Part shown: positions 25,192-33,953 of the stretch, piece by piece | How positions within the stretch are numbered: position 1 is the first letter of the stretch | How the letters are laid out: the number at the start of each line of letters is the position of its first letter | Origin: DATGZH01 sp035297265 | Lineage (GTDB): Bacteria; Actinomycetota; Acidimicrobiia; Acidimicrobiales; RAAP-2 | Assembly: GCA_035297265.1 (NCBI GenBank) | Contig: DATGZH010000042.1 | Location: 124,001-188,000, forward strand | Direction: 5' to 3' | Length of the DNA: 64,000 bases | The notes under the pieces: model-generated | Databases searched by the model: none | Seen by the model: only the letters and a program-made list of their open reading frames with translations | Told to the model about the DNA's origin: nothing | Position numbers and translations under genes: made by a program

Positions 25192-25814
25192 GCCGGCCGC
25201 GCCTCGCCCTCGCCCTCGCCCTCGGGGTGGTCGTCACGACCGCCGCCGGCTGCACGACCGCGGCGGCGCCGGGCGTGCACCTCGCGGCCGCGCACCGCAC
25301 GACGACCACCGTCGCGCCGACCACGCTGCCGCCGACCACGACGACCACGGTCGACCCCGGCTCCCTGCCCCAGACGAACCAGCTGCCCTCCGACGACGAC
25401 CCGCTCTTCACGGCGCACATGGCAGACCTCTTTCAGGCGGTGGCGGAGGACGAGCCGGCCGAGGCGCTGCCCTCGTTCTTCCCGCTCTTGGCGTACATCG
25501 AGGTGAAGGGGATCAGCGACCCGATCCACGACTACGAGACCCGGCTGATCCCCGACTTCGACGAGGACATCGACACGATCCACGCCGAGCTCGGGCCCGA
25601 TGCCGACTCGGCCGTGATGACCGGGGTGAGCGTGCCGACGTCGGCGGCCGAGTGGATCCTGCCGGGCGTCGAGTACAACAAGGGCAGCTACTGGCGGGTC
25701 TACGACACCGAGGTCGACTACACGGTCGACGGCCGGAGCGGCTCGTTCGAGGTCACCTCGATGATCTCCTGGCGTGGCGAGTGGTACGTGGTGCACCTCG
25801 GCGGCATCCGCTGA
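25188..25814 (+). CDS. Hypothetical lipoprotein coupled to dienelactone hydrolase
   Basis: Exported protein of 208 aa without a known family. The signal LALALALGVVVTTAAGC has a lipobox-like end with Cys22. A Thr/Pro-rich linker (about residues 37-58) precedes a soluble domain with IEVKGISDPIHDYETRLIP, VSVPTSAAEWILPGVEYN and WRGEWYVVHLGGIR. The last part looks like a beta-rich surface domain. The start overlaps the previous gene by four bases. Role unknown; it presumably sits on the outer face of the membrane. Confidence 0.78.
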   Translation: MSRPRLALALALGVVVTTAAGCTTAAAPGVHLAAAHRTTTTVAPTTLPPTTTTTVDPGSLPQTNQLPSDDDPLFTAHMADLFQAVAEDEPAEALPSFFPLLAYIEVKGISDPIHDYETRLIPDFDEDIDTIHAELGPDADSAVMTGVSVPTSAAEWILPGVEYNKGSYWRVYDTEVDYTVDGRSGSFEVTSMISWRGEWYVVHLGGIR

Positions 25815-25838
25815 GGGCGGCCCTCGACGGGACCGCCC
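25815..25838 (+). terminator. Hairpin directly after the lipoprotein stop codon
   Basis: GGGCGGCCC (25815-25823) can pair with GGG (25829-25831) and CCGCCC (25833-25838), leaving a 5-base loop and one bulged A. It begins at the first base after the TGA at 25812-25814. A stable GC hairpin without T-tract is a plausible actinobacterial terminator for the hydrolase/lipoprotein pair. Confidence 0.5.
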
Positions 25839-25893
25839 CGGCCGTGGCAGGGTCGGACGCCACGGCCGGGAGGTGCGACATGGGAGGTGGGCG

Positions 25894-26358
25894 ATGGCGG
25901 TGACCGGGGGACGGCTGCACCACGCGGCGCTCTGCGTGGCCGACATGGAGGCCAGCCTGCGCTTCTACCGTGACGGCCTCGGGCTGGTCGAGCTCATGGA
26001 CGAGGAGTTCGAGGGGGACTGGCCGGATCTGTTCGACGCGCCGAGCCGGGTCCTCCGCTCGCGCTTCCTCGGGGACCCCGCGGCCCCGGCGGCGGGTGTG
26101 GTCGAGCTCGTGGCCTTCCAGGGCGGGCTGCCCGACGGGGCGGCCCCGGCACCGCCGGCCAACGGCTTCTTCCTCCTCTCGTTCTACGTGGACCTCGAGG
26201 CCACACTCGAGCGGCTGGGTCGGCTCGAGCGGCCCGTCGGCCCCGTGCGGCGCATCGAGCAGGCCGGCCTGCGCGGGCCGGTGCAGATGGCGACCCTGCG
26301 CGACCCCGACGGGGTGCTCGTCGAGCTGATCGACGTCGGACCGGCGTCGGGGAGCTGA
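25894..26358 (+). CDS. VOC-family protein (glyoxalase/dioxygenase fold)
   Basis: Single VOC protein of 154 aa. Pattern: LHHAALCVADMEASLRFYRD (His metal ligand near residue 9), LGLVELMDEEF, NGFFLLSFYVDLEATLERL and the closing MATLRDPDGVLVELIDVG (Glu ligand). Similar proteins are methylmalonyl-CoA epimerase-, lactoylglutathione lyase- or extradiol dioxygenase-like; this one cannot be assigned. ATG 25894 follows GGGAGGTGGG. It ends four bases before the convergent amidohydrolase gene. Confidence 0.85.
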   Translation: MAVTGGRLHHAALCVADMEASLRFYRDGLGLVELMDEEFEGDWPDLFDAPSRVLRSRFLGDPAAPAAGVVELVAFQGGLPDGAAPAPPANGFFLLSFYVDLEATLERLGRLERPVGPVRRIEQAGLRGPVQMATLRDPDGVLVELIDVGPASGS

Positions 26359-26362
26359 CCGG

Positions 26363-27757
26363 TCACGAGGCGCTGGCGACCACCCGGCGCAACTCGGCCG
26401 CCGCCGCGCCCACCCAGGTCGGCTCGGTGACGGCGGCCAGGGCGAGCGCCTCGTCGCGCACCGGGTAGACGCGGCGGGCGTTGCCGCCGAGGATGGCGTT
26501 CTTCACGTCGTCGGTGAGCGGTGGGTAACCGAAGCGTTCCTGGTACGAGGGCGGGATCGTGAAGGCCCGGAAGGCGTCGATGAGCGGCTGGGGCGACCCG
26601 TACCAGACCGAGTCGGTACCCCAGAGGATGCGCTCGGGGCCGAGGGCCACGAGCAGCTTGCCGAGGACGTGCGCCGCCTCCGCCGGCCGCCGCAGCACGA
26701 GGTACCACGTGCTCCCGAGCTCGGCGTAGACGTTGGCCCCCGGCCCGATCCCCGCCAGGCGCAGGCTCTCGACCAGCCGGTCGACGCCCCCGCCGGGCCG
26801 ACCCGGTTCGTAGGGGCCCTCTTCGTCCAGGGGGTCACGCTCGTAGCCCGAGTGGTAGACGACGAACGTGAGGTCGGGGAAGGCCCGAGCCGCCGGCCCG
26901 ATGTCCCTGGGCGAGGCGGCGGCGACCGAGACCGAAGGGATCGGCCCGCCGAGGCCCTTGTGCGCCGCCACCACCGTCGGGCCGAGCTGGCGCACGCGCT
27001 CGAGGAACGGCAGGCCCACCTCCTCGTCGTCGAGGAACCAGCCGCCGCTCGGGCAGGCCGCGGTGGGCGGCCCGTAGAGCGTGTAGACCTTCCAGCCCGA
27101 CGGCGAGAGCTCGTCGCGCCAGCCCTCCATGGCCTCGAGCTCGCCCGGCCCGAGGTTCGGGTGCACGATCGTGTGGGTCAGCACCCGGCCGGTTCCGGCA
27201 TAGCGGTCGACGACGTCGCGGGCGGCGGCGATACCCGGGTTGGTGAGCACGTTGACGTCGGGCGGTCCGGGCGTCGACGTGAGCAGGGCCACCGCCGTCT
27301 CACTCGTGCCGAACACGTAGCTCGCCCAGGCGGCGCCGTCGACGGCCACCGGGTCGAGCCCGCCGCGCCAGCGGTCGGGGTCGACCATCTCGAGGAACGT
27401 GGCCAGGGCGCCGGCGCCGGGGTTGCCGAAGCGGTTGGGGTCGACCAGGTGGGTCTGGACGTCGACCACCGGCCCGTCGCCCCCGAAGGCCGCCGCCGCG
27501 GCGGCTTCGTCGCGCTCGGTCGCCTCGTCGAGGTCGAAGAAGCCGCCGCCGTGCGCCTCGTCGATGGCCCGGAGCGTGGCCGCGGTGCCCCGGCGGTCGT
27601 CGGCGTAGTCGGCGAGGTCCACGCCGAGCGCCCGGGCGCTGGCCGGGGCCACGTCCCGCCAACGGGCCACCGCCCGCCGATCCTCGGTCGTGGGTGGCAG
27701 CGGGGCGTACTCGTCGCTCGAGCGGGGTCGGAGCAGGGGCGGTACGGGTCGGGGCAC
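26363..27757 (-). CDS. Amidohydrolase family protein
   Basis: Metal-dependent hydrolase of about 464 aa. After an N-terminal region of about 100 residues (DDRRGTAATLRAIDEAHGGG) comes VVDVQTHLVDPNRFGNPG (first metal site, one His). VVYHSGYERDP and ILWGTDSVWYGSPQPLIDAF follow, the last with the catalytic Asp. The ILWGTDSVWYGSPQP ending is typical of a large actinobacterial amidohydrolase subgroup of unknown substrate. The start at GTG 27757 is chosen for GAAGG about eight bases upstream; GTG 27766 and earlier starts are possible. Confidence 0.82.
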   Translation of the reverse strand: MPRPVPPLLRPRSSDEYAPLPPTTEDRRAVARWRDVAPASARALGVDLADYADDRRGTAATLRAIDEAHGGGFFDLDEATERDEAAAAAAFGGDGPVVDVQTHLVDPNRFGNPGAGALATFLEMVDPDRWRGGLDPVAVDGAAWASYVFGTSETAVALLTSTPGPPDVNVLTNPGIAAARDVVDRYAGTGRVLTHTIVHPNLGPGELEAMEGWRDELSPSGWKVYTLYGPPTAACPSGGWFLDDEEVGLPFLERVRQLGPTVVAAHKGLGGPIPSVSVAAASPRDIGPAARAFPDLTFVVYHSGYERDPLDEEGPYEPGRPGGGVDRLVESLRLAGIGPGANVYAELGSTWYLVLRRPAEAAHVLGKLLVALGPERILWGTDSVWYGSPQPLIDAFRAFTIPPSYQERFGYPPLTDDVKNAILGGNARRVYPVRDEALALAAVTEPTWVGAAAAELRRVVASAS

Positions 27758-27833
27758 CGGGGCCACCTTCGCACACCGGGCGCCAGGGGAGCCCAGTTGG
27801 TGCCGCCGCCGCCCGACGGGCGACGATGAGCCG

Positions 27834-28181
27834 GTGATCCTCGTCAGCTTCGACATCGACGGCACTCTCGAGGTGGGCGACCCGCCGGGGCCGGTGGGCC
27901 TCGACCTCGTGCGGGAGGCCAAGCGGCAGGGTCACGTCGTCGGCAGCTCCTCGGACCGGACCGTGGCCGAGCAGCGACGGCTGTGGGAGGCGGCCGGCAT
28001 CGAGGTGGACTTCGTCGGCCACAAGCACCACCTCGGGGACACGAAGCAGCGGTTCACCTGCACCCGCCTCGTCCACATCGGCGACACCCACGTGGACGAG
28101 TACTACGCCACCCTCGCCGGCTTCGAGTTCTGGCACGCCGACTCGGTGCCCGAGACGGGCACCCCCGGGTGGATCCTCTGA
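27834..28181 (+). CDS. Small HAD-like hydrolase
   Basis: Compact haloacid-dehalogenase-fold protein of 115 aa with no cap domain. Motif I is VSFDIDGTLEVG (nucleophile Asp and second Asp), motif II may be GSSSDRT, and the last motif is HIGDTHVDEYYA. The short length suggests a phosphatase of large or macromolecular substrates, or a degenerate member. Start GTG 27834; no strong Shine-Dalgarno. It is divergent from the amidohydrolase (76-base gap) and convergent with the KimA-like gene. Confidence 0.75.
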   Translation: MILVSFDIDGTLEVGDPPGPVGLDLVREAKRQGHVVGSSSDRTVAEQRRLWEAAGIEVDFVGHKHHLGDTKQRFTCTRLVHIGDTHVDEYYATLAGFEFWHADSVPETGTPGWIL

Positions 28182-28193
28182 GGGTCGGGCGGC

Positions 28194-30062
28194 TCAGGGA
28201 CGTTTGAGTCGGAAGCGCACTCGGGCGACGACGAGGTCCGTGCGGTGCCGGAGCGAGGCCGAGAGCGCCAGGTCCAGCTGGTTGTGGAGCACCCGGTAGC
28301 GCAGCTTGGAGGGGATCACCACCGGGATCAGCACGATCACCTGGGTGTCGGGCCGGGCCCGTAGCTCGTCGATGAAGCCCACGATCGGACGCACGACCGA
28401 GGCGTACTCGGTGTGCAACACCTCGAGCGGCACACCGCAGTGCCACTTGTCCCACTGGGCCCGCACCTGGTCCTCGGTCAGCCCCCCGATCTGACCGTCG
28501 TCGTAGGAGACGGTGACCCCGATCACCTGGTCGCTGATGCTCAGGGCCTGGGCCACCGCCATCTCCGAGACCCGCGAGACCCCGTTCACCGGCACCACGA
28601 CCACCGTGTGGGCCTTGCGGCGGGGGAAGGGTGGTGTGGCACCGAAGCCGAGCTCGTCGCCGACCGCCTTGTAGTAGGCCTCAATGCGGCGGAAGAGGAG
28701 AATGAAGAGCGGGATCGCTACGACGACCACCCAGGCCCCCTCGGTGAACTTCGACACGAGGAAGACGAGGGTGGCGATGCCGGTGACGACGGCGCCCACT
28801 CCGTTCACGACGGCCCGTCGTCGCCAGCCGGGGGACCGGACCCTGCGCCAGTGCACGACGAGACCGGCCTGCGACAGCGTGAACCCCGTGAACACCCCGA
28901 TGGCGAAGAGCGGTATCAAGGTGTTGGTGTTCCCCCCGACCGCGACGAGCAGGGCGGCCGAGAAGCCGAAGAGGAAGAGGATGCCGTTGCCGAACACCAG
29001 GCGGTCGTCGCGCAACGAGAAGAGGTGGGGGACGTAGTTGTCCCGGGCGAGGAGGCTCGTGAGCACGGGCAGCCCCCCGAAGGAGGTGTTCGCCGCGAGG
29101 GCCAGCGAGATGGTGATGGCCATCGACACGATGTAGTAGGCCCAGTTCCGCCCGACGGCCTCGCCCATGATCTGGCTGAGCACGGTCTGGGTGGTGTTGG
29201 GCGTGACGTGGAACTTGTCGGCCAGGATGGCCAGCCCGATCAGCATCACGCCGAGGATCGAGCCGAGGAGGACCTCGGTGCGCTTCGCCCGGATCGCCCG
29301 GGGCTCCTTGAACAGCGGCACGCCGTTGGCGATGGCCTCGACCCCGGTGAGCGCGCTGCAACCGGCCGAGAAGGCCTTCAGCACGAGGAGGAGCCCGATG
29401 GGCGCCAGCGCCGTGGTGGCCACCACCGGCTTGCCCGGTTGGGGCGCTCCTTCGGCCAGTGGGTGGATGAGACCGACCGCGATGATGGCCAGGAGCCCGA
29501 CGATGAAAACGAGCGTCGGGAGGAGGAAGGCCCGGGCGCTCTCGGCCAGGCCGCGCAGGTTGAGCGCGGTGATGAAGACGAGGATGGCGAGGCAGAGGGG
29601 CACGATGCCGGGTTTGAGCGCGGGGAAGGCCGAGACGAGGGTCGCCACGCCGGCGGCGATGGAGACCGCAACCGTGAGCGTGTAGTCGACGATGAGCGCC
29701 GCCCCGGCCACCTGGCTCGTGCGGGGCCCGAAGTTGTCGCGCGAGACCGCGTAGGCCCCGCCACCGTGGGGGTAGGCGTCGATGACCTGGCGGTAGGAGA
29801 TCACCAGGATCACGAGCAGGACCACGATGGCCCCGGAGATGGGCAGGATCAGGTGGAGGGCGCTCAGCCCCGCCGTGGCCAGGACGACGAGGATGGCCTC
29901 GGGCCCGTACGCCACGGACGTGAGGGCGTCGAGCGAGAGGGCGGACAGCCCCTCGACCGGGGTGATCTGCTCCTTGGCCGCTTCGCTCGAACGCAGCGGC
30001 CGCCCGAGGAGCACCCGCCGGATCGGTCCGGTCGTGGCGTGCTGTTCGCCGGCCGCCGGCAC
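28194..30062 (-). CDS. KimA-like potassium transporter (APC superfamily)
   Basis: Membrane protein of about 622 aa from GTG 30062. The segments RRVLLGRPLRSSEAAKEQIT, LSLDALTSVAYGPEAILVVL, VISYRQVIDAYPHGGGAYAV and FSAGCSALTGVEAIANGVP closely follow Bacillus KimA (YdaO), a high-affinity K+/H+ symporter. Twelve helices are followed by a cytosolic domain of about 150 residues (HTVVVVPVNGVSRVSEMAV), as in KimA, where it binds c-di-AMP. The 92-base divergent spacer to the exporter gene is too short for the known c-di-AMP riboswitch, so regulation may be at protein level only. Family strong; K+ specificity inferred from likeness. Confidence 0.85.
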   Translation of the reverse strand: MPAAGEQHATTGPIRRVLLGRPLRSSEAAKEQITPVEGLSALSLDALTSVAYGPEAILVVLATAGLSALHLILPISGAIVVLLVILVISYRQVIDAYPHGGGAYAVSRDNFGPRTSQVAGAALIVDYTLTVAVSIAAGVATLVSAFPALKPGIVPLCLAILVFITALNLRGLAESARAFLLPTLVFIVGLLAIIAVGLIHPLAEGAPQPGKPVVATTALAPIGLLLVLKAFSAGCSALTGVEAIANGVPLFKEPRAIRAKRTEVLLGSILGVMLIGLAILADKFHVTPNTTQTVLSQIMGEAVGRNWAYYIVSMAITISLALAANTSFGGLPVLTSLLARDNYVPHLFSLRDDRLVFGNGILFLFGFSAALLVAVGGNTNTLIPLFAIGVFTGFTLSQAGLVVHWRRVRSPGWRRRAVVNGVGAVVTGIATLVFLVSKFTEGAWVVVVAIPLFILLFRRIEAYYKAVGDELGFGATPPFPRRKAHTVVVVPVNGVSRVSEMAVAQALSISDQVIGVTVSYDDGQIGGLTEDQVRAQWDKWHCGVPLEVLHTEYASVVRPIVGFIDELRARPDTQVIVLIPVVIPSKLRYRVLHNQLDLALSASLRHRTDLVVARVRFRLKRP

Positions 30063-30154
30063 GCAGGCGACTATAAGTGACTCGCAGCCGCGTAGGAGCG
30101 ACAGGCACCGTCGGTGGCTTGCCGTACGGCTCGCCGGGGTAGAGCATCGCGATC

Positions 30155-31774
30155 GTGACGGCAAGGGACACCGTCGGATCGACAACCGACCAAACGATCG
30201 CTGGTCTCCCGACGAAACAAGGCGGCTACGGGTCGCCCGCACAGGCCGTGGCCCTCGCCACGCTGTGCCTCGTCCTCTTCCTCACGTTCCTGGACAACAC
30301 CATCGTCAGCGCGGCCTTGGCCGACATCCAGAGCAGCCTGCATGCCGGAGTGACTGGGCTCCAGTGGGTCATCAACGGTTACGCGCTCGCCTTCGCCAGC
30401 CTGATGTTGGCCGGCGGGATGCTCGGCGACATCTACGGTCGCAAGAAGGTCACTCTCGCCGGGGTGGCCATCTTCTGCGCCGGTTCGGTCATCGCCGCGG
30501 TGGCGCCCAACATCGACGTGCTCACCGCCGGCCGGGTCGTGATGGGCGTCGGGGCGGCGGCATCGGAGCCGGGCACGCTGTCCATCATCCGCCACGTCTA
30601 TCCCGACCGCGGGACACGGGCCGACGCCCTCGGTCTCTGGGCCGCGGTCTCGGGTCTGGCGCTGGCACTCGGCCCCGTGATCGGCGGCACGCTCGACGGG
30701 ATCTGGGACTGGCGGGCCATCTTCTGGTTCAACCTCGTCTTCGGGGTGGTGGCCTTCGCCATGGCCGGCTTCTTCGTCCCGGAGAGTGCGGACCCGGAAG
30801 GTCGACGGGTCGACCTGCCGGGCGTCGTGCTCGCCGCTGCGGCGATCGCCTCCCTCTCCTTCGCCGTCATCCAGGGGGAGGAGTCGGGCTATCGAACGTG
30901 GTGGATCGACCTGCTCTTCGGTCTGGCCGTCGTGTGTTTCGTTCTCTTCCTGATCGTGGAGCGGAGGTCGAAGAGCCCGATGCTCGACCTCAAGTTCTTC
31001 CGCCGGCCGGCGTTCGCCGGGTCCAACTTCGTCGCCTTCGCGACCTATTTCGGGACGTTCTCGATCTTCTTCTTCACGGCCCTCTACGTGGAGGTGGTGG
31101 GCAACACGACACCCTTCCAGCTGGCGGTGGACTTCGTGCCGATGGCCGTCGGCATGGTCGTCGCTTCGGCCCTCACCGGACCCTGGGTGGCCCGGATCGG
31201 CGCCCGGATCCCGATGACCCTCGGCTGTCTTCTCGCCGGCGGGGGCATCCTCGCCACCCACTCGGTCCTCCAGCCGAACTCGGGGTTCTCGACCCTCGGC
31301 TGGGTCCTGCCGATCGCCGGCGTGGGTTTCGGGATGGCCCTCGTGCCCGTCACCACCTCGGCCCTCACCGTCGTGCCGCCCAACCGGTCGGGCATGGCCG
31401 CGTCGACCACCAACACCAGCCGGGAGCTCGGGGCGGTCTTCGGGGTGGCCGTGCTCGGCTCGATCGTGAACTCCCAGCTGACCGGCAACCTCGTGGCCCG
31501 GTTGCGGGCGCTGCACCTGCCGACGAGCATCCAACAGCTGGCCCTGTCGGCGGTCACCCACGGCGGCCTCACCAGCTCGGCCGCATCGCAGGCCGCGCAC
31601 AGCTCGAACTCGACGGTGTCGAAGATCGCCACCGAGGTCGAGCAGGCCGCCTGGGCCGCCTTCGGCTCGGGCCTGCGGCTCGCCCTCCTCCTCTCGGGGC
31701 TGCTCATCCTGGCCGGCGCGGTGGTCGCCTTCTTCACGATCCACGTGCCCGGGGGTGAGACCTACGAGCTGTGA
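30155..31774 (+). CDS. MFS transporter, DHA2 (EmrB/QacA) family
   Basis: Exporter of 539 aa with about 14 membrane helices. Motif A reads GGMLGDIYGRKKV (about 88-100); LFLTFLDNTIVSAALADIQ gives the DHA2 motif D1 near the N-terminus, and motif C appears as GLALALGPVIGG. It extrudes drugs or metabolites by proton exchange; cargo unknown. GTG start 30155. It shares a short divergent promoter region with the KimA-like gene. No TetR gene is adjacent. Confidence 0.88.
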   Translation: MTARDTVGSTTDQTIAGLPTKQGGYGSPAQAVALATLCLVLFLTFLDNTIVSAALADIQSSLHAGVTGLQWVINGYALAFASLMLAGGMLGDIYGRKKVTLAGVAIFCAGSVIAAVAPNIDVLTAGRVVMGVGAAASEPGTLSIIRHVYPDRGTRADALGLWAAVSGLALALGPVIGGTLDGIWDWRAIFWFNLVFGVVAFAMAGFFVPESADPEGRRVDLPGVVLAAAAIASLSFAVIQGEESGYRTWWIDLLFGLAVVCFVLFLIVERRSKSPMLDLKFFRRPAFAGSNFVAFATYFGTFSIFFFTALYVEVVGNTTPFQLAVDFVPMAVGMVVASALTGPWVARIGARIPMTLGCLLAGGGILATHSVLQPNSGFSTLGWVLPIAGVGFGMALVPVTTSALTVVPPNRSGMAASTTNTSRELGAVFGVAVLGSIVNSQLTGNLVARLRALHLPTSIQQLALSAVTHGGLTSSAASQAAHSSNSTVSKIATEVEQAAWAAFGSGLRLALLLSGLLILAGAVVAFFTIHVPGGETYEL

Positions 31775-31802
31775 CGGGGTGGGTCTGCCGTAGCGTTGGC
31801 CC

Positions 31803-32399
31803 GTGCGCATCGACGTCATCTGCTACGACGGCTTCGACGAGCTCGACGCCATCGGGCCGCTCGAGGTGTTCCGCAACGCCGAACGGCTCGGGGCCGGCTT
31901 CACCACCCGGCTGGTGACCAGGACCAAGGTCGAGCGCGTCACCGGCAGCCATGGCCTCCGCCTCGTGCCGGACGGCGTCTTCGAGCCGGGTGGCGACCTC
32001 GTGCTCGTTCCCGGCGGCAGCTGGGTGGCCCGGGCCGACGTCGGAGCCTGGGGCGAGGTGCAGCGAGGCGACTGGATGCCGCTCCTGGCCGAGGCGGCGC
32101 AACAGGGGAGCGTGATGGCGGCGGTCTGCACGGGCACGATGCTGCTCGCCCACGCCGGCGTCGTCGGCCGTCGGCGGGCCGGCACCCATCACAGCGCCCT
32201 CGACGACCTCGCGGCGACGGGCGCGACCGTCGTCACCGACCGGGTGGTGGACGACGGTGACCTCGTGACCTCCGGCGGGGTGACGTCGGGCATCGACCTC
32301 GCCCTCTGGCTGGTCGAGCGTTTCTCCTCCGCCGAGGTCGCCGACGCCGTCGCCGACGTCATGGAGTACCGGCGCGAGCGGCCCGCCGGCGTGAGCTGA
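31803..32399 (+). CDS. DJ-1/PfpI family protein
   Basis: Class-I glutamine-amidotransferase-like protein of 198 aa. The nucleophile elbow is MAAVCTGTMLLAHAG with Cys109; the acidic residue of the fold lies in FDELDAIGPLEVF (Glu near residue 21), and the next motif AGTHHSALDDL supplies His. Possible roles are glyoxalase III, isonitrile hydratase or transcription-factor sensor; there is no AraC domain. GTG start at 31803, 28 bases after the exporter, so co-transcription is likely. Confidence 0.85.
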   Translation: MRIDVICYDGFDELDAIGPLEVFRNAERLGAGFTTRLVTRTKVERVTGSHGLRLVPDGVFEPGGDLVLVPGGSWVARADVGAWGEVQRGDWMPLLAEAAQQGSVMAAVCTGTMLLAHAGVVGRRRAGTHHSALDDLAATGATVVTDRVVDDGDLVTSGGVTSGIDLALWLVERFSSAEVADAVADVMEYRRERPAGVS

Positions 32400-32406
32400 A
32401 CCGACC

Positions 32407-33222
32407 TCAGTCAGCCAGACCGAGCAGGCGGGTCACGCCGTGGTCCCGGCCCGCCGTGTAACCCCCGTCGACGGCGAACGCGAGGCCGGTCACGAACGAG
32501 GCCTCGTCGGAGAGGAGGAACGCCGCGGCCGCGGCGATCTCCGACGGCCGGCCCATCCGCCCGAGGGCGTGCTCCTGCACCATGCCGTGGAGCGGCTCCT
32601 CCATGCCGGGCATCGAGGAGATGACGTCGGTCATCGGCGTCTCGATGAAGCCCGGGCAGATCGTGTTCACCCGGATGCCTCGTCGGCCGTAGTCGATGGC
32701 CATGTTCTTCGTCAGCAGCACGACGCCGCCCTTCGAGGCGTTGTAGACGCTCCCGCCGGCCGTGCCCTCGAGCCCCTCGATGCTGGCCACCGTGACCACC
32801 GAGCCCCGCCCGGCTCCGAGCGGGTCCTGCTCGAGCATCTGGGTGATGGCGTACTTGGCGGCGAGGAACGTGCCGGTCAGGTTGACCGCCAGGACCCGGT
32901 CCCACTCCTTGGTCGGCAGCTGGTGCACGGCCCCGGCCCCGGCGACCCCGGCCGCGGTGAAGAGCCCGTCGACCCGGCCGAACGCGGCGACCGTCGCGGC
33001 CACCAGATCACGCACCGAGGCTTCGTCGGTCACGTCACAGTGGCTGGCCGCCCACGACCCGCCCCCGGGGGTGGCCGCCGGGTCGGCCGGTGGCGCCGTC
33101 GCCTCGGTGACGTCGGCCCCCATGACGTTGGCCCCCTCCTCGAGGAGGCGGGCCGCGGTGGCCCGCCCGATGCCCGAGGCCGCCCCGGTGACGATCACTG
33201 TCCTGCCGGCGAGTCCGCGCAT
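32407..33222 (-). CDS. SDR-family oxidoreductase (3-oxoacyl reductase-like)
   Basis: Short-chain dehydrogenase of 271 aa. VIVTGAASGIGRATAARLLE, VNLTGTFLAAKYA, VASIEGLEGTAGGSVYNASK and CPGFIETPMT are classical. ADVTEAT after beta-2 points to NAD(H). ATG 33222 has GGAG upstream. It is divergent from the TetR gene with 84 bases between, which contain palindromes (33271-33301), so it is the probable regulatory target. Confidence 0.88.
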   Translation of the reverse strand: MRGLAGRTVIVTGAASGIGRATAARLLEEGANVMGADVTEATAPPADPAATPGGGSWAASHCDVTDEASVRDLVAATVAAFGRVDGLFTAAGVAGAGAVHQLPTKEWDRVLAVNLTGTFLAAKYAITQMLEQDPLGAGRGSVVTVASIEGLEGTAGGSVYNASKGGVVLLTKNMAIDYGRRGIRVNTICPGFIETPMTDVISSMPGMEEPLHGMVQEHALGRMGRPSEIAAAAAFLLSDEASFVTGLAFAVDGGYTAGRDHGVTRLLGLAD

Positions 33223-33270
33223 GTCGCACTCCTTCTCTCGCCGCCAACCGTGGCACGGCGGCCGGCCGCT

Positions 33271-33301
33271 TGTCCCTGAGTGGACAAAAGGATATCTTTT
33301 G
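33271..33301. promoter_or_regulatory. Candidate TetR operator: paired palindromes
   Basis: Two inverted repeats lie in the SDR/TetR spacer: TGTCC (33271) with GGACA (33282-33286), and the near-perfect palindrome CAAAAGGATATCTTTTG (33285-33301) centred on GATATC. A TGTCCA at 33308-33313 mirrors TGGACA at 33281-33286. The site is AT-rich in a GC-rich genome and ends six bases before the TetR ATG, so autoregulation and control of the divergent SDR is likely. Confidence 0.55.
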
Positions 33302-33306
33302 TTCAT

Positions 33307-33921
33307 ATGTCCAGCCGGGCCGATGTTCTCGGGGCGGCACCGTCGGCGGAGCGGCCGACCGAGGAGCGCCTCCTCGATGCGGCCGAGCATTGCATCGGAC
33401 GGTTCGGCCTCGGGCGACTCTCCATGCACGACGTGGCCCAGCAGGCCGGGCTCTCCCGCTCCACCGTCTACCTGCACTTCGCCGACCGGGCGGCGCTGAT
33501 CGACGCGGTGCTCGCCCGGGCCGCCACCCGCTTCGTGGCTTCGAGCGAAGCCGCGGTCCGGCGCCGGCGCACGCTGGCCGGGCAGGTGGGCGAGGCGGCC
33601 GTGTTCATCCTCGCCCACCGAACCGACGAGATCTTCACGGTGCGCTCGCCGGCCGAGGGCGAGAGCCTGCTGGCCGTGCTGCTGGCCGCCCAGGCCGAAC
33701 GGCTCGTGACCGCCTGGGTGGCCTTCTGGCGGCCGTTCCTGGACGACGCGGTGGCCCGGGGCGAGGTCCGACCGGGCCTCGACATCGCCCAGGCCGGCGA
33801 GTGGATCGTGCGGATGCTGCTCTCGTTCGCGGTGATGCCCGCGGCGACCTTCGACGTGGACGACCCCGAGGCCGTGCGGGAGTTCGTCCGCCAACACCTG
33901 GTACAAGGCCTGGCCCCCTGA
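33307..33921 (+). CDS. TetR-family transcriptional regulator
   Basis: Regulator of 204 aa from ATG 33307. The N-terminal helix-turn-helix reads EERLLDAAEHCIGRFGLGRL and MHDVAQQAGLSRSTVYLHF, a textbook TetR motif; the C-terminal ligand domain (about 75-200) is all-helical and unassigned. A GTG at 33280 would also be in frame but would put the palindromic operator inside the coding region, so the ATG is preferred. It is divergent from the SDR and upstream of the LLM gene (33 bases), suggesting it controls both. Confidence 0.88.
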   Translation: MSSRADVLGAAPSAERPTEERLLDAAEHCIGRFGLGRLSMHDVAQQAGLSRSTVYLHFADRAALIDAVLARAATRFVASSEAAVRRRRTLAGQVGEAAVFILAHRTDEIFTVRSPAEGESLLAVLLAAQAERLVTAWVAFWRPFLDDAVARGEVRPGLDIAQAGEWIVRMLLSFAVMPAATFDVDDPEAVREFVRQHLVQGLAP

Positions 33922-33953
33922 GGGGCCGGGCTCCGAAAGGAAGGAAAGCGACG

